Source of the DNA: Nitriliruptorales bacterium
Lineage (GTDB): Bacteria > Actinomycetota > Nitriliruptoria > Nitriliruptorales > Nitriliruptoraceae
DNA length: 6,045 bases
Assembly (NCBI GenBank): GCA_030835875.1
Contig: JAURQY010000060.1
Coordinates: 1-6,045 of the forward strand
Reading direction: 5' to 3'
Shown here: positions 1 to 5,056 of the stretch, piece by piece
How the letters are laid out: each line of letters begins with the position of its first letter
How positions within the stretch are numbered: the stretch's first letter is position 1
Notes under the pieces: generated by a model
What the model was told of the DNA's origin: nothing
Database searches by the model: none
Seen by the model: only the letters and a program-made list of their open reading frames with translations
Translations under genes and position numbers: made by a program

Positions 1-1032
1 GAGGAGGTCCCCCTCCGCATGCTCGTCGTTCCGGTCGGTGACGCGCGCGACACGGGGTTCGCGCTCCAGGTCGCCCGGCCGATCGACGAGGTCGAGAACG
101 TCATCGGCGTGCTCCGTCGCAGGACCGCGCTGCTCACCCTCCTCGGTGCTGCCCTCGCCGCCCTCGCTGCGTGGACCGTCGCGGGCCGGTCGATCCGACC
201 GGTGAGCGAGCTGACCCACGCCGTCGAGGAGGTCCGCGGCGGGCGTGACCTCGCGCGACGGGTCCCCGTGCCCGAGGGGGACGACGAGGTCGCGCGGCTC
301 GCCCGTGCGTTCGACGCGATGCTCGGCCGGCTCGAGGACTCCCGCATCGCGCAGGACCGGCTCGCCGCCGACGCGTCCCACGAGCTGCGCACCCCGCTGA
401 CGAGCCTGCGCACCAACATCGAGGTGCTCGCCGCCGACGCGGAGCGGCTCGCGCCCGCCGACCGGGCGCAGCTGACCGAGGACGTCGTCGGTCAGCTCGA
501 TGAGCTGACCGCGATGGTCGAGGGGCTCGTCACGCTCACGCGCATCGACACCGATCCGGCGGCACGCGGCACGGTCGACGTCGACGCGGCCGTGCGGGAC
601 GTCGTCGATGCGGCCGGTCGGCGCTACCCGGCGCGCGCCGACGACCTGGCGCTCGTCGTCGAGACCGCACGCGCCGACGTCGATGGCGACGCGCGCGAGC
701 TGACCCTCGCTGTGTCCGCGCTCGTCGACAACGCGGTGAAGTACGCACCGGACGGACCCATCGAGGTGCGCGTCACGGACGGCGCAGCTGGCGAGACCGT
801 ACGCATCAGCGTGACCGACCGCGGGCCGGGCGTGGACCCCGACGCGCTCCCACACCTGTTCGAGCGTTTCTACCGCGCGCCAGCGGCGCGGTCGGCGCCC
901 GGTGCGGGTCTCGGCCTCGCGCTCGTCGAGCGCGTCGCGCTCGCGCACGGCGGCCGGGTCGCAGCCGCCCCCGTCGAGCCGCACGGGCTCAACGTGACGA
1001 TGGAGCTCCCGGTCCGCGTCGACGGCCGCTGA
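1..1032 (+). CDS. MprB-like two-component sensor histidine kinase, 5' end outside window
   Basis: Membrane sensor kinase that autophosphorylates on a histidine and passes the phosphate to a response regulator, which is probably encoded just upstream. The reading frame is open from base 1, so 343 residues of the C-terminal part are present. In order: the end of an extracytoplasmic sensor domain (residues 1-40), one membrane helix (about 42-62), a HAMP linker (about 63-115), the HisKA H-box ASHELRTPL with the phospho-accepting His at codon 379-381 (residue 127), and a complete HATPase domain with N-box DNAVKYAP (Asn at 730), G1 DRGPG (817-831), F-box LFERFYR and G2 GAGLGLAL (from 901). All catalytic motifs are intact. 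The H-box surroundings resemble mycobacterial MprB, an envelope-stress kinase; this is family resemblance, not proof of function. The 3' end overlaps the convergent small membrane-protein gene by 44 bp. The first membrane helix and most of the sensor domain are missing only because of the window edge. Confidence 0.93.
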   Translation, partial: EEVPLRMLVVPVGDARDTGFALQVARPIDEVENVIGVLRRRTALLTLLGAALAALAAWTVAGRSIRPVSELTHAVEEVRGGRDLARRVPVPEGDDEVARLARAFDAMLGRLEDSRIAQDRLAADASHELRTPLTSLRTNIEVLAADAERLAPADRAQLTEDVVGQLDELTAMVEGLVTLTRIDTDPAARGTVDVDAAVRDVVDAAGRRYPARADDLALVVETARADVDGDARELTLAVSALVDNAVKYAPDGPIEVRVTDGAAGETVRISVTDRGPGVDPDALPHLFERFYRAPAARSAPGAGLGLALVERVALAHGGRVAAAPVEPHGLNVTMELPVRVDGR

Positions 1033-1219
1033 TCGCGGACCCGAGCAGCAGCGCGGAACCCACCACCACGAGCGTCGCCGGGATCAGCACGCCGAGGTCG
1101 ACACGTCGGGCGAGGCCGGGGTCGAGCAGGCCGACGACGGCGATCACGACGAACAGCGCGCCGAGCGCGAGGGCGGTCGGGTCGAAGGGGGGTCGCTGCG
1201 GGGTCTTCGTCGCACCCAT
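989..1219 (-). CDS. Small two-helix membrane protein, LiaI/LiaF-TM-like
   Basis: A 76-residue protein with a short polar N-terminus, two hydrophobic helices (about residues 14-32 and 40-62) joined by a loop LLDPGLARRVD, and a basic tail GRRRGPGAPSSR. I cannot name the function. The two-helix pattern resembles the LiaI/LiaF transmembrane region often found beside PspC proteins in actinobacteria. Start choice: the ATG at 1219 has an excellent Shine-Dalgarno GAGGAGGG (1227-1234) seven bases upstream. An in-frame ATG at 1261 would give 90 residues and overlap the stop of the upstream PspC gene as ATGA, but it lacks a clear ribosome site. I prefer 1219; translational coupling from 1261 remains possible. 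It is co-directional with the PspC gene and almost certainly in the same transcript. Its 3' end runs 44 bp into the convergent kinase gene. Confidence 0.72.
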   Translation of the reverse strand: MGATKTPQRPPFDPTALALGALFVVIAVVGLLDPGLARRVDLGVLIPATLVVVGSALLLGSAISGRRRGPGAPSSR

Positions 1220-1226
1220 GGCGCTG

Positions 1227-1234
1227 CCCTCCTC
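1227..1234 (-). promoter_or_regulatory. Strong Shine-Dalgarno deciding the start of the small membrane protein
   Basis: On the minus strand this reads GAGGAGGG, separated by CAGCGCC (7 bases) from the ATG at 1219. It is the best ribosome binding site in the window. It favours the 76-residue form over the 90-residue form that begins at the overlapping ATGA at 1261. Confidence 0.6.
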
Positions 1235-1257
1235 GTCGCGGCCGCTCGGCGAGCCAC

Positions 1258-2577
1258 TCATCGGGACACCGTCACGACGCCGAGCCCCTGCTCGATGGTG
1301 AGGAGGAGGCGGCCCCCGTCCGGCGACGTGCCGGGGACCGTGACGGCTGCGGACCGGCCGATCCCTTCGGAGCCCGCGTCGAGCAGAGCGATCTCGCCGA
1401 CCCCGAGCGTGACGGCGATCTCGACGGTCACGGTCTCGGGGACGTACACGGTGAGCTCGCCGAAGCCGTGCACGATCACGAGCTCCGTCGTCCCGGCGCT
1501 CGCGAACCCTGCGACGAGGTCGGGGGAGCGGAGGTCGATCACCGTCTCACCGAGTCCTGTCGCGAACACTCGGGGGAGTTCATCGAGGGTCGTGGGTCGC
1601 TCGTTGACCGTGCCGACGCCGCTGGCGGCGACGTCCTCGGACCAGTCGATGGAGGTGCCGACAGTCGCCTGCCAGTTGGCCGTGACCAGCACGACCGGGG
1701 CGAGCACCAGGCCGGCCGCGATGAGTCCGCGGCCTCGGCCTCGGGACGCGCCGACGACGAGCCCGGCGCCGACGACCAGGAGAGCGCCGGCGAGCGCGCG
1801 CAGCAGCGTGAGGCCGGTGACGCCGACGGAGCCGAGCAGCCACACACCGCCGAGTGTGACGAGCGCGAGTCCGAGCGTCACCGGTGCGACGCGTGAGCGG
1901 GAGCGCGCCTCGCGGAGCGTCGCCGAGCGCGCCTCGAACGCCTCCGCTCGTTGCCCCACCTCCTCCGACCAACGCTCGATGCGCTCCTCGAAGGCGCCGC
2001 CATCGGGGGTACGCGGTGCCGCACGAGGGACCTCAGGACTGACGTCCGCACGACGGCCCGACCGGAGGATCAGCGCGCCGATCCCGATCAGGACGATCGG
2101 GAGGAGGACCTCGCGCGGTGTGACCCACGTGACACGCGTGGCCGACGGGCCGTCCATGCCATCGATCAGGGCGAGGCCGCCGATGCTGATGAGCGCGACA
2201 CCGATCCAGAACGCCGGGCCACGGGTCGGATCGCGGTGACCGGCGGCGCCGTCGCCAGGTGCCTCCGTCCGTCCTCCCGCGTCCCGGTCGTCCCCCTCAG
2301 GGATGACGAGCCACGCGGCGAGGTAGAGGAGCACACCGAAACCGCCACCGAGCAGCGTCAGGGCGGCGAACGTGAGCCGCACCCAGACGACATCGACTCC
2401 GAGGAATCGAGCGAACCCGGCGGCGACTCCGCCGACCATCCCGTTCGCGGTGTCGCGGCGGACCACGCGCTGCGTGCGGCCCGACATGGTCGCTCCGGGC
2501 GGGGGCGGCGTGGGCGGCGGCGTGTGCGGCTCACCGCTCGGCGGCGGTGCTTGTGGGGTCGGCTCCTGGTCGTCCAT
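1258..2577 (-). CDS. PspC-domain membrane protein with LiaF-like toastrack C-terminus
   Basis: A 439-residue multi-pass protein of the phage-shock/Lia envelope-stress families. Visible parts: a proline-rich N-terminal tail (2-30); a PspC domain (about 35-95) with the typical RRDTANGMVGGVAAGFARFLG stretch and a hydrophobic segment ending YLAAWLVIPEG; helices at about 121-140 and 156-172; a charged, possibly coiled region (195-230); three more helices (about 231-250, 255-277, 283-302); and a C-terminal glycine-punctuated beta-rich domain (about 340-439) with LGVGEIALLD and EQGLGVVTVSR, as in LiaF/toastrack proteins. Positive charge falls at 173-186 and 226-288, which fits a cytoplasmic 173-230 region and an external C-terminus if the PspC segment crosses twice; this topology is inference. 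PspC proteins are known partners of PspA-type membrane stress responses; no pspA is in the window. Start: the ATG at 2577 keeps the proline tail but has no Shine-Dalgarno. The internal ATG at 2487 (residue 31) has GGAG five bases upstream and is a real alternative. The stop overlaps the next gene's upstream ATG (ATGA). Confidence 0.87.
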   Translation of the reverse strand: MDDQEPTPQAPPPSGEPHTPPPTPPPPGATMSGRTQRVVRRDTANGMVGGVAAGFARFLGVDVVWVRLTFAALTLLGGGFGVLLYLAAWLVIPEGDDRDAGGRTEAPGDGAAGHRDPTRGPAFWIGVALISIGGLALIDGMDGPSATRVTWVTPREVLLPIVLIGIGALILRSGRRADVSPEVPRAAPRTPDGGAFEERIERWSEEVGQRAEAFEARSATLREARSRSRVAPVTLGLALVTLGGVWLLGSVGVTGLTLLRALAGALLVVGAGLVVGASRGRGRGLIAAGLVLAPVVLVTANWQATVGTSIDWSEDVAASGVGTVNERPTTLDELPRVFATGLGETVIDLRSPDLVAGFASAGTTELVIVHGFGELTVYVPETVTVEIAVTLGVGEIALLDAGSEGIGRSAAVTVPGTSPDGGRLLLTIEQGLGVVTVSR

Positions 2578-2669
2578 GAGGTCGAGGATGGCATCACCCG
2601 GCGGCCGTCGTCGTGGGACTTCCGTGCCCGGTCGTCCGCCGAACGGCACCTGACGTCCCGCCCCGCGTC
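2578..2669 (-). other. 92-bp gap between nuclease and PspC genes
   Basis: No gene fits here. On the minus strand I see no clear -10 (TANNNT) box, no hairpin followed by a T-run and no purine-rich site before the ATG at 2577. The PspC gene may therefore be read through from the nuclease gene, or have a promoter I cannot recognise. Confidence 0.4.
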
Positions 2670-3461
2670 TCAGGCGCCGTGCGTCTCGACCCACGCGGTG
2701 CCCTCGGGACAGGACGGCTGCCACGGGCAGTGACGGCAGCCCTCCGCCGGGACGGGCGTGAACTCGCTGTCCTGCGCGATGGCGCGCGCCGCGTCCCGCA
2801 CGCGCTGCTCGGCGCGAGCCATCTCGGCCTCGTCGAGCCGCACGCTGACCGACTCGGGGCCGGTGGGGTAGTGGTGGGTCGCGACGATGCCGGTCGCATC
2901 GCGGAACCGTGCGCGGGCGAGCCGCCCGTAGAGGTTGAGCTGGAAGTCGTCGTGGAGCTCGTCGGGGGTCGCACGCCGTGACGTCACCTTGTGGTCGACG
3001 AGCTCGATGACACCGTCGGGACGTTCGAGCACGAGATCGACGAACCCGATGATGCGGTGCTCCTGGTCGATGCGGCCGCGCAGCGCCTCCTCGACGCCGA
3101 CGGGGCGGGGGAGCGGCAGGTCCGCGTCGTGGTCGACCGCTCCGTCGCGCACGGCGTCGACCTCGAGCGCACGGGTGACGACGTCGACCGCGCGCGCACG
3201 CTCATCCTCGAGTCCCTCCGCGGCCAGCGCCACGTCGAGTGCGGCGAGTGCTGCGTCGAGATGTGCGGAAACGGGCACGTCGACCGGCGCATCCATCGCC
3301 GCCTTCCACGCGGCCTCGAGCGCCGCGTGCACCACCGTCCCGAAGCGCCACGACGGCGGGACGGGTCGGTCCTTCGGACGCTTCTCGACGTAGCCGAAGC
3401 GGTAGCGGCGCGGGCACGCCTCGTACTCGCGCGTGGACGACACGCTGTGCCACCGCACCAT
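2670..3461 (-). CDS. RecB/Cas4-like PD-(D/E)XK nuclease with probable 4Fe-4S cluster
   Basis: A 263-residue stand-alone nuclease domain of the RecB/AddB/Cas4 superfamily (PDDEXK_1 type), expected to cleave DNA with a divalent metal. Visible motifs: N-terminal Cys16 in YEACPRRYRF; the GTVVH motif with His45; Asp142 in GFVDLVLE; the D-x-K core at Asp156-His157-Lys158 (LVDHKVTSR); motif IV QLNLYGRL (Gln174, Tyr178); and a C-terminal cluster Cys242-x2-Cys245-x5-Cys251. One N-terminal plus three C-terminal cysteines is the iron-sulfur 'staple' pattern of Cas4/AddB nucleases, so a 4Fe-4S cluster is likely. No helicase domain is fused and no cas genes are nearby, so this is one of the solo 'RecB family exonuclease' proteins, whose role is poorly known. 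The ATG at 3461 follows TCGGGG about six bases upstream; a GTG directly before it (3464) is an equal alternative. The frame stays open far upstream across the divergent yaaA gene, but that part is not protein-like. The gene is divergent from yaaA and co-directional with the PspC gene 92 bp downstream. Confidence 0.9.
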   Translation of the reverse strand: MVRWHSVSSTREYEACPRRYRFGYVEKRPKDRPVPPSWRFGTVVHAALEAAWKAAMDAPVDVPVSAHLDAALAALDVALAAEGLEDERARAVDVVTRALEVDAVRDGAVDHDADLPLPRPVGVEEALRGRIDQEHRIIGFVDLVLERPDGVIELVDHKVTSRRATPDELHDDFQLNLYGRLARARFRDATGIVATHHYPTGPESVSVRLDEAEMARAEQRVRDAARAIAQDSEFTPVPAEGCRHCPWQPSCPEGTAWVETHGA

Positions 3462-3545
3462 CACTGGCCCCGATCGAAGTCCGCTGATCGCACCCTTCCC
3501 ACCACCGTAGTCGTGGCTCCCGACGTGCGACCTACGCTGCGCGGC
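3462..3545. promoter_or_regulatory. Divergent promoter region between nuclease and yaaA
   Basis: These 84 bp separate two genes pointing away from each other, so promoters for both should lie here. Minus-strand candidate: TACGGT (3504-3509) as a -10 box, about 40 bases before the nuclease ATG, with only a weak -35 match. Plus-strand candidate: TACGCT at 3533-3538 (listed separately). GATCG occurs twice (3471-3475 and 3486-3490), too short to call an operator. Confidence 0.45.
3533..3538 (+). promoter_or_regulatory. Putative -10 box of a leaderless yaaA transcript
   Basis: TACGCT fits the actinobacterial TANNNT -10 pattern and lies seven bases before the yaaA ATG, which would place the transcription start at or next to the A of the start codon. 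There is no Shine-Dalgarno before this ATG, which fits leaderless initiation, common in actinobacteria. The best -35 match, TAGTCG at 3508-3513, is poor (3 of 6) with a 19-base spacer, so the call is tentative. Confidence 0.4.
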
Positions 3546-4334
3546 ATGCGTCGTCCCGTGATCCTGCTCCCACCCTCCAAGGGCAAGGCCGCCGGGGGGA
3601 GCGGTCGCGCGTACAGCCGCACCCTCGCCCGCCAGCCGCTCGCAGCGCCCCGTCGCGAGGTGCTCGAGGCGGCGATCGCATCCGCTGCGGAGCGCGACGA
3701 CGCTGTCCTCGCGCGGCGCTGCGGCGTCGCGGAGCGGGACGCGACGGACGCACGCCGGATGCTGCGCGACCTCGCCGATGCGCCGACGATGCCGGCACAT
3801 CTGCGCTACACCGGCATCGTGCACGGAAACGCGGGTCTCGCGGCGGTCGATCCGGACGACGCATCCGCGGACGTGCGCATCGTGTCGGCGCTCCTCGGGC
3901 TCGTCGCACTCGACGAGCCCGTCCCCGCCTACCGCCTCGAGTTCACCGCGACGCTCCCCGGCATCGGCGGCCTCGCCACCTTCTGGCGTGACCGCGTCTG
4001 CGAGGAGCTGCTGCACGTCGCGGGTGGTGCGCGCGTGTGGGACCTGCTGCCCGCGGAGCATGCGCGCATCTGGCCCGATGGGCTGCGCGACGAGCTCGAC
4101 GTCGTCGGCGTCCGCTTCGTGCGATCCGACGGTCGGGCCGCGAACGCCGCCCGGACCAAGGTCGCGAAGGGCCTGCTGACCGCGCACCTGCTCGCCACGC
4201 CACGCAGCACGGCCTCCGCGGTCGTGCGCGCGGTCGCGGCGGCGCGCACGAAGGGTGCGCCGGGTCCGCTCGGCCCCGGCTGGGAGGCCGCGCAGGACGC
4301 GGGAGGGCTCGTCGCGACCTACGTCGGTGAGTAG
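3546..4334 (+). CDS. yaaA: YaaA-family peroxide stress protein (UPF0246/DUF328)
   Basis: A 262-residue cytoplasmic protein, close to the usual YaaA length of about 250-260. In E. coli, YaaA lowers free intracellular iron during hydrogen peroxide stress and so limits oxidative DNA damage; its fold suggests nucleic-acid binding. Family signatures visible: N-terminal ILLPPSKGK (6-14), RYTGIVHGN (87-95), SALLGLVALDEPVPAYRLEF (114-133), LPGIGGLATFWR (137-148), VWDLLPAEH (154-162) and the C-terminal RTKVAKGLL (193-201). The ATG at 3546 is chosen because the signature begins right after it; the open frame upstream runs into the divergent nuclease gene and is not YaaA-like. No Shine-Dalgarno is visible and a leaderless start is possible. 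The gene is followed after 30 bp by npdG and probably co-transcribed with it. The assignment to the family is firm; the peroxide role is transferred from E. coli. Confidence 0.9.
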   Translation: MRRPVILLPPSKGKAAGGSGRAYSRTLARQPLAAPRREVLEAAIASAAERDDAVLARRCGVAERDATDARRMLRDLADAPTMPAHLRYTGIVHGNAGLAAVDPDDASADVRIVSALLGLVALDEPVPAYRLEFTATLPGIGGLATFWRDRVCEELLHVAGGARVWDLLPAEHARIWPDGLRDELDVVGVRFVRSDGRAANAARTKVAKGLLTAHLLATPRSTASAVVRAVAAARTKGAPGPLGPGWEAAQDAGGLVATYVGE

Positions 4335-4355
4335 CCTCCCCGCGACTCGGAGAGG
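4335..4355 (+). promoter_or_regulatory. Hairpin after yaaA stop enclosing the npdG ribosome binding site
   Basis: Immediately after the yaaA TAG, CCTCCCCG (4335-4342) can pair with CGGAGAGG (4348-4355) around a CGACT loop: seven of eight pairs, with one C-A mismatch. The 3' arm contains most of the Shine-Dalgarno of npdG (GGAGAGGA, 4349-4356). No T-run follows, so it is not an intrinsic terminator. It could hide the ribosome site until a ribosome finishing yaaA opens it. The pairing is seen in the sequence; the regulatory role is inference. Confidence 0.4.
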
Positions 4356-4364
4356 ACCCTGCGC

Positions 4365-5051
4365 GTGAGCGACGTCATCGGCATCATCGGCGGGACGGGC
4401 CCCCACGGGCATGGCCTCGCGCTGCGGCTGCGGGAGGCCGGCCACCGCATCCTGCTCGGTTCGCGCGACGCCGTACGCGCGGCGGAGGTCGTCGCCGAGC
4501 TGCCGGCACCGGTCGCGCCGGGCGGCGGCACGATCGAGGGCGTCGACAACGACCGTGCCGCCCGCGAGGGTGACCTCGTCATCGTCACGACCCCGTGGGA
4601 CGGCTTCGAGGGTGTCGGTGCGGCGCACGCCGGCGCGCTCGCGGGCAAGGTCGTCGTGAGCTGCGCGAACCCGCTGCAGTTCGTCGGTGGTGGTCCGATG
4701 CCGGTGCGCCTGCCCGACGGTTCGGCGGCCGAACTGCTGCAGCGGCTGTGCCCCGAGGCGCGCGTCGTCAGCGGCTTCCAGAACGTGTCGGCCGTGAAGC
4801 TCGGGAAGCTCGACGCGGCGGTCGAGGGTGACGTGCTGCTGTGCGGTGACGACGAGGACGCGGTCGCACGGGTGGCGGCACTCGTCACCGACATCCCGAC
4901 GCTCCGGCCGATCAACGCCGGGCCGTTGCGGCTCAGCGCCGTCGCCGAGGACCTGACGGCGCTGCTGATCAGCGTCAACCGCCGCTACCGCACCAACGCG
5001 AGCATCGTCGTGACCGGCGTCGCCACGGGGGTCGACGGCGGCGAGGGGTGA
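4365..5051 (+). CDS. npdG: NADPH-dependent F420 reductase (F420H2:NADP oxidoreductase)
   Basis: A 228-residue cytoplasmic Rossmann protein that transfers hydride between coenzyme F420 and NADP, supplying F420H2 (or NADPH) to F420-dependent enzymes. Residues 5-15 (IGIIGGTGPHG) form the dinucleotide-binding loop and are typical of this family, and GSRD (32-35) after the second strand carries the Ser-Arg pair expected for the NADP 2'-phosphate. Further family stretches: VIVTTPWDG, SCANPLQF, and the C-terminal NAGPLRLSAVAEDLTALLISVN, matching the AGPL...LT.LL pattern of archaeal and actinobacterial enzymes. Length is normal (about 210-230). Start: GTG at 4365 with GGAGAGGA eight bases upstream; that site lies in a hairpin just after yaaA. 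The gene lies 30 bp after yaaA and abuts prfC, so the three probably form one transcription unit. It implies the host makes F420. Other NADP-binding 'F420-like' oxidoreductases are the main alternative. Confidence 0.88.
   Translation: MSDVIGIIGGTGPHGHGLALRLREAGHRILLGSRDAVRAAEVVAELPAPVAPGGGTIEGVDNDRAAREGDLVIVTTPWDGFEGVGAAHAGALAGKVVVSCANPLQFVGGGPMPVRLPDGSAAELLQRLCPEARVVSGFQNVSAVKLGKLDAAVEGDVLLCGDDEDAVARVAALVTDIPTLRPINAGPLRLSAVAEDLTALLISVNRRYRTNASIVVTGVATGVDGGEG
5043..5048 (+). promoter_or_regulatory. Shine-Dalgarno supporting the prfC GTG start at 5057
   Basis: GAGGGG lies inside the last codons of npdG, eight bases before the GTG at 5057. The alternative GTG at 5048 overlaps the npdG stop as GTGA but has no comparable site at a usable distance. 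This favours 5057, with prfC beginning five bases after the npdG stop. Confidence 0.5.
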
Positions 5052-5056
5052 GCGGC

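Noticed and set aside
1..19. GAGGAGG at 1-7 followed by ATG at 19 as the true start of the kinase
   Set aside because: Starting there would remove the first membrane helix and most of the sensor domain, while the preceding codons are in frame and read like the end of a sensor domain. The purine run is probably Glu-Glu coding sequence, and the 11-base spacing is long.
2600..2640. ECF-sigma (SigE-like) promoter before the PspC gene
   Set aside because: The minus strand has GGAAGT that could pass for a -35 element, but no CGTT-like -10 lies at the expected 16-17 base distance.
1295..2733. Plus-strand open frames opposite the PspC gene
   Set aside because: They are Ser/Thr/Pro/Arg-rich shadows of a gene with clear PspC and membrane features; no motif or ribosome site supports them.
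2670..3461. Cas4 of a CRISPR-Cas locus
   Set aside because: The motifs fit the wider family, but no cas1, cas2, effector or repeat array is in the window.
3508..3527. Short inverted repeat GTCG...CGAC in the divergent region as an operator
   Set aside because: Only four base pairs, which is expected by chance in this composition.
4335..4355. Intrinsic terminator after yaaA
   Set aside because: The hairpin is followed by ACCCTGCGC, not a T-run, and its 3' arm is the npdG ribosome site.
3462..4628. Long minus-strand open frame continuing upstream of the nuclease across yaaA and into npdG
   Set aside because: It is antisense to two well-recognised genes, its composition is Arg/Ala/Asp-rich without domain features, and the nuclease family signature begins right after the ATG at 3461. 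Long antisense frames are expected in DNA this GC-rich.
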